64,000 nucleotides of DNA, from positions 310,001 to 374,000 of the forward strand of contig NZ_JAFEWE010000001.1 of assembly GCF_017355785.1 (NCBI RefSeq), given 5' to 3'. Each line of letters opens with the position of its first letter. Positions within the stretch are counted from its first letter, which is position 1. This document shows, in pieces, positions 1 through 7,037 of the stretch. The notes below the pieces were generated by a model that made no database searches, was not told where the DNA came from, and saw nothing but the letters and a program-made list of their open reading frames with translations. The position numbers and the translations under genes were made by a program. This DNA is from Desertivirga arenae. Lineage in GTDB: Bacteria > Bacteroidota > Bacteroidia > Sphingobacteriales > Sphingobacteriaceae.

Positions 1-331
1 GTTCATTTTCTTCCTCCAACTCTTCCTCCGATTCATAGCCCTCTGCTTCAGTCAGCTCTTCCTCCGAGAGGGCATTCAGGTTAACCAGAGAACTTTGCAT
101 TTTTATAAGTAATTCAATGATCCTTACAAATCCAGCAATAACTTCGCTTTCCAGCCCTTTTAAATAATTCAGATCGCGTGGTATTTCATCATCTTCTTCG
201 AAAATGTCCTGCATATCCGAAAGCTCACCTTTTACCCCGACCCTTATTCCGAAAATATAAAGTTCGTCAATGAAGTACTGAAGGTCGTGGTAGATATTAA
301 TCAAGTGCTGGCGGTAATTAAAATTTTGCAT
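1..331 (-). CDS. Acidic hypothetical protein (3' end beyond the left edge)
   Basis: An open frame starts at an ATG at 331-329 and runs off the left edge after 110 codons. It starts MQNFNYRQHLINIYHDLQ. The visible end is a Glu-rich tail with the pattern SEEELTEAEG then SEEELEEE. The N-terminal part is predicted helical. I recognise no family. It lies 98 bp downstream of the HTH gene on the same strand and may share its transcript. The length and the absence of stops make it likely to be real. Confidence 0.55.
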   Translation of the reverse strand, partial: MQNFNYRQHLINIYHDLQYFIDELYIFGIRVGVKGELSDMQDIFEEDDEIPRDLNYLKGLESEVIAGFVRIIELLIKMQSSLVNLNALSEEELTEAEGYESEEELEEENE

Positions 332-429
332 AAGGCTTTAAAAAAATGTTATTAAATATTGAATAAAAAATACTAACTGAACTAATCAAACAAAAGGGGA
401 AGTAGCTTGCACCTCCCCTCTTCCAAACT

Positions 430-714
430 CTATTTTCCCTTTTTCCTTTTCCGGTCCTCCAATACCTGCAGGAGGTATTCTTTGGTGTAATAATCCCGAC
501 CACCCAATTTTGATCCGACCAGGATACCACGTCGCTTCATGCGCCAAAGCGTTGTTTCGCTAATTCCTAGAAACTCTTTCACATAGCCATCGTCTTTCAA
601 GCTCTCCTGAGAACTTCGTTTAGGCTTGAAGAAATCTTCGAAAAATTTACGAATGTCTTTGAGCACCTGGAGTTGCTCTACCAATAAGGAATGGATTTTT
701 ATTTCATTTAACAT
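430..714 (-). CDS. Small helix-turn-helix DNA-binding protein (HTH_17/excisionase-like)
   Basis: This 94-aa protein has a helical N-terminus (about residues 1-40). The C-terminal half (about 43-88) follows the pattern of MerR/excisionase-type winged HTH proteins of Bacteroidota mobile elements: YVKEFLGISETTLWRMKRRG, a turn with LGGRDYY, then a helix EYLLQVLEDR. Such proteins usually bind DNA as small regulators or recombination directionality factors. No integrase is visible nearby, so a regulatory role for the adjacent genes is inference. It is divergent from the DUF6266 cassette, across a 0.7-kb non-coding region. Confidence 0.75.
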   Translation of the reverse strand: MLNEIKIHSLLVEQLQVLKDIRKFFEDFFKPKRSSQESLKDDGYVKEFLGISETTLWRMKRRGILVGSKLGGRDYYTKEYLLQVLEDRKRKKGK

Positions 715-1094
715 AGCAATTAGGGGTCTTGCCCATTAAAACGTTAATATTTATTTGTTGTAATAAAGTAGATGGATATTAACAAAGCAGAAAGAGTAGT
801 ATTAAACTAGTAGCTGCCTATTAAATCCAATTTTCAATGAATGATTATGAAAAAATTAAATTGATCTTCAACCAGGAGGACTCCTCGATGTTTCGGAATA
901 AGATTTAGTAAAATTTCCAAGCATAAAACCTCCTTTTTTATTGTTTAAATAAAATTAGTTGGGATGCAAGGCCGAAGTGGTGACTTATCAAAATAAAGTA
1001 ATCAACAATAACGATCTTATTAACATTTGGAGCACAATCTAGCTTCCTACCCCTGTTTGAGAACGGTTCAAGAATGATATGTTAACCCTCCAAC

Positions 1095-1116
1095 TCTCCT
1101 CCGAGTCTCCTCCGAG
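1095..1116. repeat. Perfect 11-bp tandem duplication (TCTCCTCCGAG x2)
   Basis: The unit TCTCCTCCGAG occurs at 1095-1105 and again, without a gap, at 1106-1116. A similar string occurs inside the acidic gene at the left edge (CCTCCAACTCTTCCTCCGA near 13-31). It lies about 320 bp upstream of the first DUF6266 gene. It could be an operator pair or a duplication scar. Confidence 0.6.
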
Positions 1117-1270
1117 TATTGGCCCACTTTTTTAAAAGAAAGCATAAGAAAAGTAAAAGACACCTAAAAGAATAGTAAAGCCTGTCCCGAATCTGCCTCG
1201 AGCCAGTCTTAGCCAGCAATAAAAGAAAGGGCGAAAAACCGACGAAGAAAGCCGCATTTTAGCAGCGTTC

Positions 1271-1320
1271 TCTTTTCAAATCCTTTCAATTTCTTTCAAT
1301 TTCTTTCAAATCCTTTCACT
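1271..1320. repeat. Five-unit 10-bp tandem repeat, consensus TYYTTTCAAW
   Basis: Five consecutive decamers read TCTTTTCAAA, TCCTTTCAAT, TTCTTTCAAT, TTCTTTCAAA and TCCTTTCACT. The period is exactly one helical turn, so the T-tracts lie in phase on one face of the helix. The array ends 115 bp before the start of the first DUF6266 gene. Phased tracts of this kind can bend DNA or serve as stacked binding sites. Confidence 0.8.
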
Positions 1321-1435
1321 CATTTTTCCAGGAGAAATTCTGCCCTTACCATTGCATCATCAAAACAGATAATACCGGTATTCAAAGGTTTTGAGAGATA
1401 ATTCACAAATGGTTAAACTTTAAATTTTAAAAAAA

Positions 1436-2083
1436 ATGGCAGAATTTAATAATGGAGCAAATGGCTCTTTCAGTGGTAAAGTTGGAAGTGTGGTAGGCAG
1501 TAACTGGCGGGAAATTAATTACATCCGCGGAATTGCAAAACGTAGTAAAAAAGATCCCAGTCAGGGGCAGATCGAACAGCAAATGAAGTTCGCGATGATG
1601 GTGGCCTTCCTGGGTCAGGTGAAAGATCTATTGAACCTTGGATTTGCCGGTGGTAAAACAGGACGCGCAACTGCCTATAACCTGGCGGTACAATACAACC
1701 TTACCAATGCGATTGCCGGAGTATATCCTGAATTCAGCATTGACTACTCTAAGGTGCTACTCAGTAAGGGAACGCTCAATTTACCTGGTGCTGCAACGCT
1801 CACTGCAGATACAGCAGGACAGGTTAAGGCAAGCTGGGATCCTACACCAAATGAGTTCAATGGCAGCGTATCCGACAAGGTTACGGTGATCCTCTATAAC
1901 AGTATTAAAAAACTGTTTATGAGTAACAGTCTTAGCCCAGCACTTAGGGGTGATGGAACGATCGATATTGAGGTTCCGGCTACCTATGCCGGCGATACTG
2001 TTCATGGTTATATCTTCCTTACTTCTCCGGAAAAAGGAAGGCTTTCCAACTCGTATTACATGGGCGAGGTAACCGCATTTTAA
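1436..2083 (+). CDS. DUF6266 family protein (copy 1)
   Basis: This 215-aa protein starts MAEFNNGANGSFSGKVGSVVGS. The signature GxxGxFSGKVGxVVGxxWR and a conserved tail (GYIFLTSPEKGRLSNSYYMGEV) match the DUF6266 proteins common in Sphingobacteriaceae. The function is unknown. There is no signal peptide and no long membrane segment. The middle region looks beta-rich. It is the first gene of a plus-strand cassette with a second DUF6266 copy, a membrane protein, a CHAP hydrolase and a holin-like peptide. It is preceded by the 10-bp repeat array and followed by a GC-rich hairpin. Confidence 0.85.
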   Translation: MAEFNNGANGSFSGKVGSVVGSNWREINYIRGIAKRSKKDPSQGQIEQQMKFAMMVAFLGQVKDLLNLGFAGGKTGRATAYNLAVQYNLTNAIAGVYPEFSIDYSKVLLSKGTLNLPGAATLTADTAGQVKASWDPTPNEFNGSVSDKVTVILYNSIKKLFMSNSLSPALRGDGTIDIEVPATYAGDTVHGYIFLTSPEKGRLSNSYYMGEVTAF

Positions 2084-2090
2084 TTAACCT

Positions 2091-2110
2091 AGCGGGCCTG
2101 GCGGCCCGCT
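2091..2110 (+). terminator. Hairpin between the two DUF6266 genes (attenuator or weak terminator)
   Basis: AGCGGGCC (2091-2098) pairs perfectly with GGCCCGCT (2103-2110) around a TGGC loop, followed by CTTTTC. The tail is poor for a full terminator. The hairpin may partly terminate, or stabilise the upstream message so that copy 1 is made in excess of downstream genes. Confidence 0.6.
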
Positions 2111-2135
2111 CTTTTCAAATTTACCCTTAAAAAAT

Positions 2136-2771
2136 ATGGCAGTAATTCGCAATTTAAAAAATATGTCCTTCTCCGGTAGGATCGGAGATATCATCGGCTG
2201 CGTTGGCAGCAAAAGAAAATACATTAGGAGTGTTCCCAGAAAGAAGACGCAACAGGAGTTCAGCGCTTTGCAATTAGCTTCGCACAGGAAACTCGCTATG
2301 GCTTCGGCCTTAATAAGCCCCATCAGAAGTCTTTTGGAGAAGACGATGACACGAAGAAGTAAAACGCATTCGACTGGATACGGTGCAGCCATTTCGCACC
2401 TTCTTCAGAGCGGATTTAAGGGAGAATACCCCGATCTGGAGATCAATTACGCCCAACTCATGGTTAGCTCAGGAAACCTGGCAAGAACGCGCGCCACCCT
2501 GGAATTGCATGAGCAATCTAACATCCTTTTGAAATGGGATCTCGACTGCACCTCTATTGATGCTATCAAAGAACAGGCGGCCCTTTTAATTTATAATCAG
2601 GATCGGAATGAATATGCTATGAAATGGAATATTGCCAATCGTTTAACGACTCAAGCCACAGTACCGCTCCCCGAGCATTTCAAAAATCAGCGACTGCACT
2701 ACTATTTCTTCTTCCATAATAGTGAGTTCAAAAAGGCCTCGGCCACTCACTATCTAGGATTCACTTCTTAA
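2136..2771 (+). CDS. DUF6266 family protein (copy 2, divergent paralog)
   Basis: This 211-aa protein shares the N-terminal layout of its neighbour: MSFSGRIGDIIGCVG aligns with SFSGKVGSVVGSNWR, and a conserved YIR follows. Both end in a similar aromatic tail (LHYYFFFHN...SATHYLGF). It is more basic than copy 1. The pair looks like an old tandem duplication. The function is unknown. It lies 18 bp upstream of the next gene, so co-transcription with the membrane protein and CHAP genes is likely. Confidence 0.8.
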   Translation: MAVIRNLKNMSFSGRIGDIIGCVGSKRKYIRSVPRKKTQQEFSALQLASHRKLAMASALISPIRSLLEKTMTRRSKTHSTGYGAAISHLLQSGFKGEYPDLEINYAQLMVSSGNLARTRATLELHEQSNILLKWDLDCTSIDAIKEQAALLIYNQDRNEYAMKWNIANRLTTQATVPLPEHFKNQRLHYYFFFHNSEFKKASATHYLGFTS

Positions 2772-2789
2772 ACGAACAATTAGAAAAAG

Positions 2790-3128
2790 ATGAACTTATT
2801 ACTTAAAAAAGAGTACGCTATGCTAGGCATATCGTATCTTATCTTCCTTGCTTTCCCCTGGCTTATCAGGGTGATCGACATTACTTCAGCCCCGCTGGAC
2901 CCCGGGATTTTAAGCGCCGTCTTTGTCGCTATCCTGGCTGTGCTCACTTTCAAAGCAGTTACCTGGATTATCATTCAATCGATCTGGCCCGACTTTGCCC
3001 ACTATGCACAGGTTGACCTGATCGGTGATTTCCTCCGGCTTCATGAGCTTTACCGGGTACTAATCTTTCTGAGCTTCTATCTCGTCTTGCTACTAAGCTT
3101 TGTAATGACCCTGGCGGCTTTGATATAG
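2790..3128 (+). CDS. Small integral membrane protein, function unknown
   Basis: This 112-aa protein has three hydrophobic segments, at about residues 10-28 (GISYLIFLAFPWLIRVI), 38-62 (ILSAVFVAILAVLTFKAVTWIII) and 88-111 (VLIFLSFYLVLLLSFVMTLAALI). No family is recognised. It sits between DUF6266 copy 2 and the CHAP hydrolase with short gaps. Its stop codon overlaps the ribosome-binding site of the CHAP gene, so the two are probably translated together. A spanin-like, holin-like or anchoring role would fit the neighbour but is inference. Confidence 0.65.
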   Translation: MNLLLKKEYAMLGISYLIFLAFPWLIRVIDITSAPLDPGILSAVFVAILAVLTFKAVTWIIIQSIWPDFAHYAQVDLIGDFLRLHELYRVLIFLSFYLVLLLSFVMTLAALI

Positions 3129-3141
3129 GAGGAGAATTGAT

Positions 3142-3687
3142 ATGACGAGAATTTATACGATTGTAATCCCGCTCTTCCTGCTGGCATGGTTGCCCAAATT
3201 AAATACAGGGATTTACAAGGGCCAGGATTTAAAAACCCGGCAGAACTTACACGCTATCTATACAGCCGAGATTGGAGTTAGGGAGAAGAGCGGCAAGAAT
3301 GATGGCGTACGGGTGGAAGAGTACCTGGCCTATGTCGAGTTAAAAAGAGGCTCTCCCTGGTGCGCAAGCTTTGTGTGCTGGGCACTAGGGAGAGCTGGAA
3401 TAGCCAATCCAAGATCTGGGTATAGTCCTGCCCTCTTTCCTAAATCGAAATTGATCTGGATCCGGGGAAGTCCCCTGCCCAAAAAGCTATTACCAGGAGA
3501 TGTCTTTGGAATTTACTTCCCAGAAAAAGGAAGGATAGCGCATGTTGGCTTTATCGACCAGATCGAAAGTAATCTTTTGATTTCGGTGGAAGGCAACACG
3601 AATGAAGCCGGTAGTCGTGAAGGCGACGGAGTGTTCAGAAAAAGAAGACTGCTTAGCAGCATATACGAAATATCGAGGTGGCAATAA
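3142..3687 (+). CDS. CHAP/NlpC-type cell-wall hydrolase with N-terminal signal anchor
   Basis: This 181-aa protein has a hydrophobic start (residues 3-20) that would send it to the inner membrane or periplasm. A CHAP-like cysteine peptidase fold follows. The likely nucleophile is Cys74 in SPWCASFVCW, His134 lies in AHVGFI, and the EGNTN segment (Glu150, Asn152) probably completes the active site. Relatives are amidases or endopeptidases that cut peptidoglycan, often as phage or conjugation lysins. An AGGAGG-type site lies about 9 nt before the ATG, which is unusual in this phylum and suggests strong translation. The next gene encodes a holin-like peptide. Confidence 0.8.
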   Translation: MTRIYTIVIPLFLLAWLPKLNTGIYKGQDLKTRQNLHAIYTAEIGVREKSGKNDGVRVEEYLAYVELKRGSPWCASFVCWALGRAGIANPRSGYSPALFPKSKLIWIRGSPLPKKLLPGDVFGIYFPEKGRIAHVGFIDQIESNLLISVEGNTNEAGSREGDGVFRKRRLLSSIYEISRWQ

Positions 3688-3740
3688 GCTATCGAACAGC
3701 TGAATAAATAACAGATGGTTGAACCTAAAAATACGATACA

Positions 3741-3971
3741 ATGAAAAATCAAAATACCTTAAGTTTAAGTACCCGCATAAGCTCCCCTTGTCCTCCCTTT
3801 TTTCAGAAGTTGAGGAACGCGGGCCTAGTGCTTGCCGCAATCAGTGGAGCAATATTAACCGCGCCTGTAAGTTTACCCGCAGCAGTGATCACCGCTGCAG
3901 GGTACCTGGCAACGGCAGGAATAGTAGCTTCTGCAGTATCAGCGGCTACCGTGAAGCAGGAGACTAAATAG
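3741..3971 (+). CDS. Holin-like small membrane protein
   Basis: This 76-aa protein has a short polar start (SSPCPPFFQKLRNAG), then an Ala/Gly-rich hydrophobic stretch at residues 26-70 that can form two membrane helices split by the Pro of LPAAV, then a short charged tail. This is the usual form of small holins. It follows the CHAP hydrolase and is closed by a strong terminator, so it is the last gene of the cassette. The ATG at 3741 is preferred to an overlapping frame that starts at 3719 and reads a low-complexity polar protein. Confidence 0.65.
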   Translation: MKNQNTLSLSTRISSPCPPFFQKLRNAGLVLAAISGAILTAPVSLPAAVITAAGYLATAGIVASAVSAATVKQETK

Positions 3972-3988
3972 CATTTTAGACATTAAGC

Positions 3989-4025
3989 AAATGAAGAAAG
4001 CCCGGCCCTCGGGCTTTCTTCATTT
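3989..4025 (+). terminator. Strong terminator hairpin after the DUF6266/CHAP cassette
   Basis: A perfect 16-bp stem is formed by AAATGAAGAAAGCCCG (3989-4004) and CGGGCTTTCTTCATTT (4010-4025), with loop GCCCT. It lies 18 bp after the holin-like gene and separates the cassette from the Crp/Fnr gene. Confidence 0.85.
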
Positions 4026-4092
4026 GGAGAAATTTCTCATGTCACCAGTTTTGTAAAAATAGCAGGGTAATTTAGTTCCATGAATTATTGCT

Positions 4093-4671
4093 ATGACTAT
4101 ACATCCTATTTTTGTAAGACTGACAGAGCTTACCTCTATCTCCACTGAAACTAAAACCTCTCTTGTAGCCAGCTTTATCAGACAAGTATATTCCCCAAAT
4201 CAGATCCTTCTTGGAGGAGGGCAAAAGGCAGGATGCATCTATTTTGTAGAAAAAGGATTGCTTCGCTCGTACTACCAGGTTAAATCAAATGAAATCACCC
4301 GCGACTTCTTTGCCGATAATGAATTTCTCATACCAGGCAATTTCTTCAGCAGAGGTATCAGCACCGATTATATTGAAGTTATGGACAGGAGTATTGTACA
4401 CCTAATCAGTTACGAAGACTTGATGCTGGTGTTGAAAGACAATCCTGAACTGAACCAGGGAATCAGAGAATTACTGGAGTACCAGTATGAGCGAGTACAG
4501 CAGCGGGATCAGTTCCTACGGATCAACTCAGCTGCAGAAAGATACCGGCTATTCCTGTCGCGATACAGGTCCATAGCAGATCGAGCTACACTACCCATGC
4601 TTTCCTCCTACCTGAACATGTCGAGAAAGCACCTTAGCAGGATTAAGAACCAGGAAGCCTATCGCAGATAA
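4093..4671 (+). CDS. Crp/Fnr family transcriptional regulator
   Basis: This 192-aa protein has the Bacteroidota Crp/Fnr layout. A cyclic-nucleotide-binding-like beta-roll spans about residues 25-115, with GGGQKAGCIYFVEKGLLRSYY and TRDFFADNEFLIPGNF. A linker helix (about 120-145) and a short winged HTH at the end (MLSSYLNMSRKHLSRIK) follow. No cysteine cluster for an iron-sulfur centre is seen, so it is not an oxygen-sensing Fnr in the strict sense. It stands just upstream of the MauE and DUF6520 genes and may control them, which is inference from position. Confidence 0.85.
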   Translation: MTIHPIFVRLTELTSISTETKTSLVASFIRQVYSPNQILLGGGQKAGCIYFVEKGLLRSYYQVKSNEITRDFFADNEFLIPGNFFSRGISTDYIEVMDRSIVHLISYEDLMLVLKDNPELNQGIRELLEYQYERVQQRDQFLRINSAAERYRLFLSRYRSIADRATLPMLSSYLNMSRKHLSRIKNQEAYRR

Positions 4672-4788
4672 GAACGCCGAGCGGCACATTTGCTCCCTAC
4701 TTCAGCCTTATTCTTCCTTGCATCCTGCGACTTTCGACCCTTTACTTCCCGCTCCAGCTGATCTAATTTTAGGATAAGAACATCAGCT

Positions 4789-5253
4789 ATGGAAATCGAA
4801 TATAAGATCCTACATAAGGCAAGGCTTAATCATATATCTTCTGAACTGGTTACTACTACTTGCTACCTACTATTAAGTTTAGTCTATACCTATTCCTCCT
4901 TGAGTAAACTACAAAATTTCGAGGAAACTAAGAGGCAGATGCTCAACCAACCTGTTCCAGATTGGCTTGCTATAATCCTTGCCTGGTTTATTCCAGCGGT
5001 TGAATTGCTAACTGTCATTCTTTTATTTTTCCCTAAAACAAGAACGCTGGGCTTCAAGCTCTCGACTGGACTCCTGCTCGCGTTCACTTTTTATGTCGTA
5101 ATGGCTCTTCTTGACCTTTTAGGAGATACGGCATGCACTTGTGGCGGTCTTATCTCCTATCTCTCCTGGGATGCTCATCTTCTATTCAATATAACGCTTC
5201 TCATCCTATCCATCACCGGCTTACTTATTAAAGAAAGGAGGACAAGGCAGTAA
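4789..5253 (+). CDS. MauE/DoxX family redox-associated membrane protein
   Basis: This 154-aa protein has four hydrophobic segments, near residues 22-40, 60-82, 88-110 and 126-146. The signature TYSSLSKLQNF near the start and CTCGGLISYLSWDAHLLFN near the end are typical of the MauE branch of the DoxX family. MauE relatives work with thioredoxin-like partners in periplasmic disulfide formation. The Cys pair (CTCGG) would face the periplasm. A TlpA-type thioredoxin is encoded 5 kb away in the opposing SusC/D operon and could be a partner, which is inference. Confidence 0.8.
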   Translation: MEIEYKILHKARLNHISSELVTTTCYLLLSLVYTYSSLSKLQNFEETKRQMLNQPVPDWLAIILAWFIPAVELLTVILLFFPKTRTLGFKLSTGLLLAFTFYVVMALLDLLGDTACTCGGLISYLSWDAHLLFNITLLILSITGLLIKERRTRQ

Positions 5254-5269
5254 TTCCAAGACAGCAGCA

Positions 5270-5292
5270 GCTTTTTCACCAGGTGAAGAAGC
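5270..5292. other. Imperfect hairpin between MauE-like and DUF6520 genes
   Basis: GCTTTTTCACC (5270-5280) and GGTGAAGAAGC (5282-5292) are complementary with one mismatch and almost no loop. It could weaken read-through from the MauE-like gene or act as an operator for the DUF6520 gene. Confidence 0.35.
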
Positions 5293-5339
5293 CGTTTAAC
5301 TCTACATCTATTATTATTTAAAACACAAAAATTCAATCT

Positions 5340-5630
5340 ATGAAACGTTACATTTTAAGCACAGCGGTAATTGCATTAGCAGTAATTGGAAGCGCGTTTA
5401 CCAGCGCCAGAAGAACAAGCACCTGGGTATTTACAGGAAGTTCCAGCTCACAAATTCGCGATGCCTCTGCCTATCAGCAGGGAATATCAGAACATCCGGA
5501 TTGTGGTTTGGGATCAGCCCTCCCTTGTTCCATCAGCACTGAGGCTTCCAATGCCGAGCAATTACAAAGTTTCCTTAATTCTAAGACAGATGCTCAAGTA
5601 GTTAGCATGTCTACAAATAAGAGAGACTAA
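5340..5630 (+). CDS. DUF6520 family secreted peptide
   Basis: This 96-aa protein begins with a clear signal peptide, MKRYILSTAVIALAVIGSAFTSA. A short mature part contains TWVFTGSSSSQIRDASAYQ and two cysteines (HPDCGLGSALPCS). This matches the small DUF6520 proteins often found beside MauE and TlpA genes in Pedobacter relatives. The function is unknown. The Cys pair would suit a substrate of the neighbouring redox proteins. A terminator hairpin follows at once. Confidence 0.75.
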   Translation: MKRYILSTAVIALAVIGSAFTSARRTSTWVFTGSSSSQIRDASAYQQGISEHPDCGLGSALPCSISTEASNAEQLQSFLNSKTDAQVVSMSTNKRD

Positions 5631-5636
5631 AGGAAC

Positions 5637-5656
5637 GCCGGAGCGCAGGCTCCGGC
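5637..5656. terminator. Hairpin terminator between convergent DUF6520 and susD-like genes
   Basis: GCCGGAGC (5637-5644) pairs with GCTCCGGC (5649-5656) around the loop GCAG. It lies 6 bp after the DUF6520 stop and 16 bp from the stop of the convergent susD-like gene, so it may serve both transcripts. Confidence 0.7.
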
Positions 5657-5672
5657 CTCCCTTAGCAACTCC

Positions 5673-7025
5673 TTAGGGGTTCTGCAGCATCCCCGTGATG
5701 TCTATTACCTCCTCGGGTATTGGTGCTGCAAATCGGACATCATTTGCCGGTAGTTCAAATTGCTTGTCTCCAATACTTCGTTTTAAACTCAAATTCAATC
5801 CCTCCTTATTGAGCCTTTTTATGTCCGGCCAGCGAAGGGTACGAAACAAAAGCTCTTTTCGCCGTTCGCGGAGGATAAGGCTTAAGGCCTCCTCAGCATT
5901 CGCTGCTACCAAAGGAACAAAAGTTCCGGTTTTCCATCGTCTACTTAATAAGACATTTAATGCACTCATCGCTTCGCTTACTTTTCCCTCCCTTGCATAA
6001 CATTCAGCACGAATAAGGTAAATCTCATCTGTAGCAAGCCCTCCAAAAAAGCTTCCATTACCTTCATAGCCGCCTCTAAAGCTATAGGTATTGTCAGCAT
6101 TTTTCATAAAAAACAAGGTTTTGCGAAGATCATTTGTCTCGTAAGACCTGTAAAGATTGGTGTCAATCTTCCCGATAGGACTTCTTAAAGCGGATGGAGA
6201 GCCAATTCGATTAAGTAGGATCACCTCTGGATTAGTATACTTAATGGGATAAGTTTCTGTTGCATTCAAGGTATTGTAATCTAAAAGCGAACTTTGCAAA
6301 CGAAGACAAGAATCAGCATAAACTCCTGCGTCCCTGTAGTTCCGCATAAATAGGCAGGCCCTCGCCAACAAACCAAAGGCAGCGGTTTTAGAAGGTCGAA
6401 GAGGATGGGCTTTAGGCTGATTCAGTAATGCTGCTGCCTGCCGGAGATCAGCCAGTATAAGGTCATAAGTTTCTCCCAGAGGTGCCCTGACTGATTTTAC
6501 ATTGAAATCTGTACCTGTTCTTAGCGGTAAGCCTAAGGCAGTAGTAGCATTGGCCGGATCATAAGCCTGGCACCAAATGCTTGCTGCAAGAAGGTAAAAT
6601 TTAGCCCTGTAATAATGTGCCTGGCCTTTAATATCCTCCATCTGTTTTATATTCGAACCTGTTTGTGGCACCGCATCAATCTGTTCCAGAACTGTATTGC
6701 AATAGTAAATCCCGTTATAGGTATTATTCCAGGCCGTGGAATTAATCCTAAAAAGATCCTTGCTCCAAACGTAGCCATTCTTCACCCCATCATCCTCAAT
6801 TGCATTATAGTTGCTGTGATTGATATAGAAGTCGTCTGAAAATAGCTCCGGCAAATAGGAATGATTAAGACCAACTAAGGAAGGATTATCCAGCAAGCCT
6901 TGCAAATCAGCCAGCGTTTCTGGTACGACTAGCTTCTGACTCGGTTTGTCCTGAAGAAAACTGTCGCAGGAAGTAAGTATGGACAATACGAACAGGATAG
7001 AGATATAATGTTTAAGAGATTTCAT
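5673..7025 (-). CDS. SusD/RagB-type nutrient-binding outer-membrane lipoprotein
   Basis: This 450-aa protein has a lipoprotein signal ending in LTSC (Cys20) and then DSFLQDKPSQKLVVPETLADLQGLLDN, the usual SusD N-terminus. The C-terminal half holds the family signature ATDEIYLIRAECYAREGKVSEAMSALNVLL then WPDIKRLN. SusD proteins cap the SusC channel and bind the ligand on the cell surface. It follows its SusC gene by 12 bp. No glycoside hydrolase is adjacent, while a TlpA-type thioredoxin is, so the ligand may not be a glycan. Confidence 0.92.
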   Translation of the reverse strand: MKSLKHYISILFVLSILTSCDSFLQDKPSQKLVVPETLADLQGLLDNPSLVGLNHSYLPELFSDDFYINHSNYNAIEDDGVKNGYVWSKDLFRINSTAWNNTYNGIYYCNTVLEQIDAVPQTGSNIKQMEDIKGQAHYYRAKFYLLAASIWCQAYDPANATTALGLPLRTGTDFNVKSVRAPLGETYDLILADLRQAAALLNQPKAHPLRPSKTAAFGLLARACLFMRNYRDAGVYADSCLRLQSSLLDYNTLNATETYPIKYTNPEVILLNRIGSPSALRSPIGKIDTNLYRSYETNDLRKTLFFMKNADNTYSFRGGYEGNGSFFGGLATDEIYLIRAECYAREGKVSEAMSALNVLLSRRWKTGTFVPLVAANAEEALSLILRERRKELLFRTLRWPDIKRLNKEGLNLSLKRSIGDKQFELPANDVRFAAPIPEEVIDITGMLQNP

Positions 7026-7037
7026 AAGATGCTTTGA

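Larger units (their letters stand above)
715..1435. other. Long intergenic control region of the DUF6266 cassette
   Basis: These 721 bases separate the divergent HTH gene from the first DUF6266 gene. No convincing gene is present; a 23-codon frame at 837-908 (MNDYEKIKL...) is too short to call. The stretch holds a perfect 11-bp tandem duplication and a five-unit 10-bp repeat, listed separately. Promoters for both flanking genes must lie here, but I could not place a full TTTG/TAnnTTTG promoter with confidence. Confidence 0.6.

Noticed and set aside
430-714. Excisionase of an integrated mobile element
   Set aside because: The HTH fold would allow it, but no integrase, attachment-site repeat or relaxase is visible in the window; it is kept as a general DNA-binding protein.
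837-908. 23-codon frame MNDYEKIKL... in the long intergenic region
   Set aside because: Too short and with no supporting signal; not listed as a gene.
3719-3967. Alternative 82-codon plus-strand frame over the holin-like gene
   Set aside because: It is polar and low in typical protein features, while the overlapping frame from 3741 gives a clear hydrophobic holin-like peptide ending just before the terminator.
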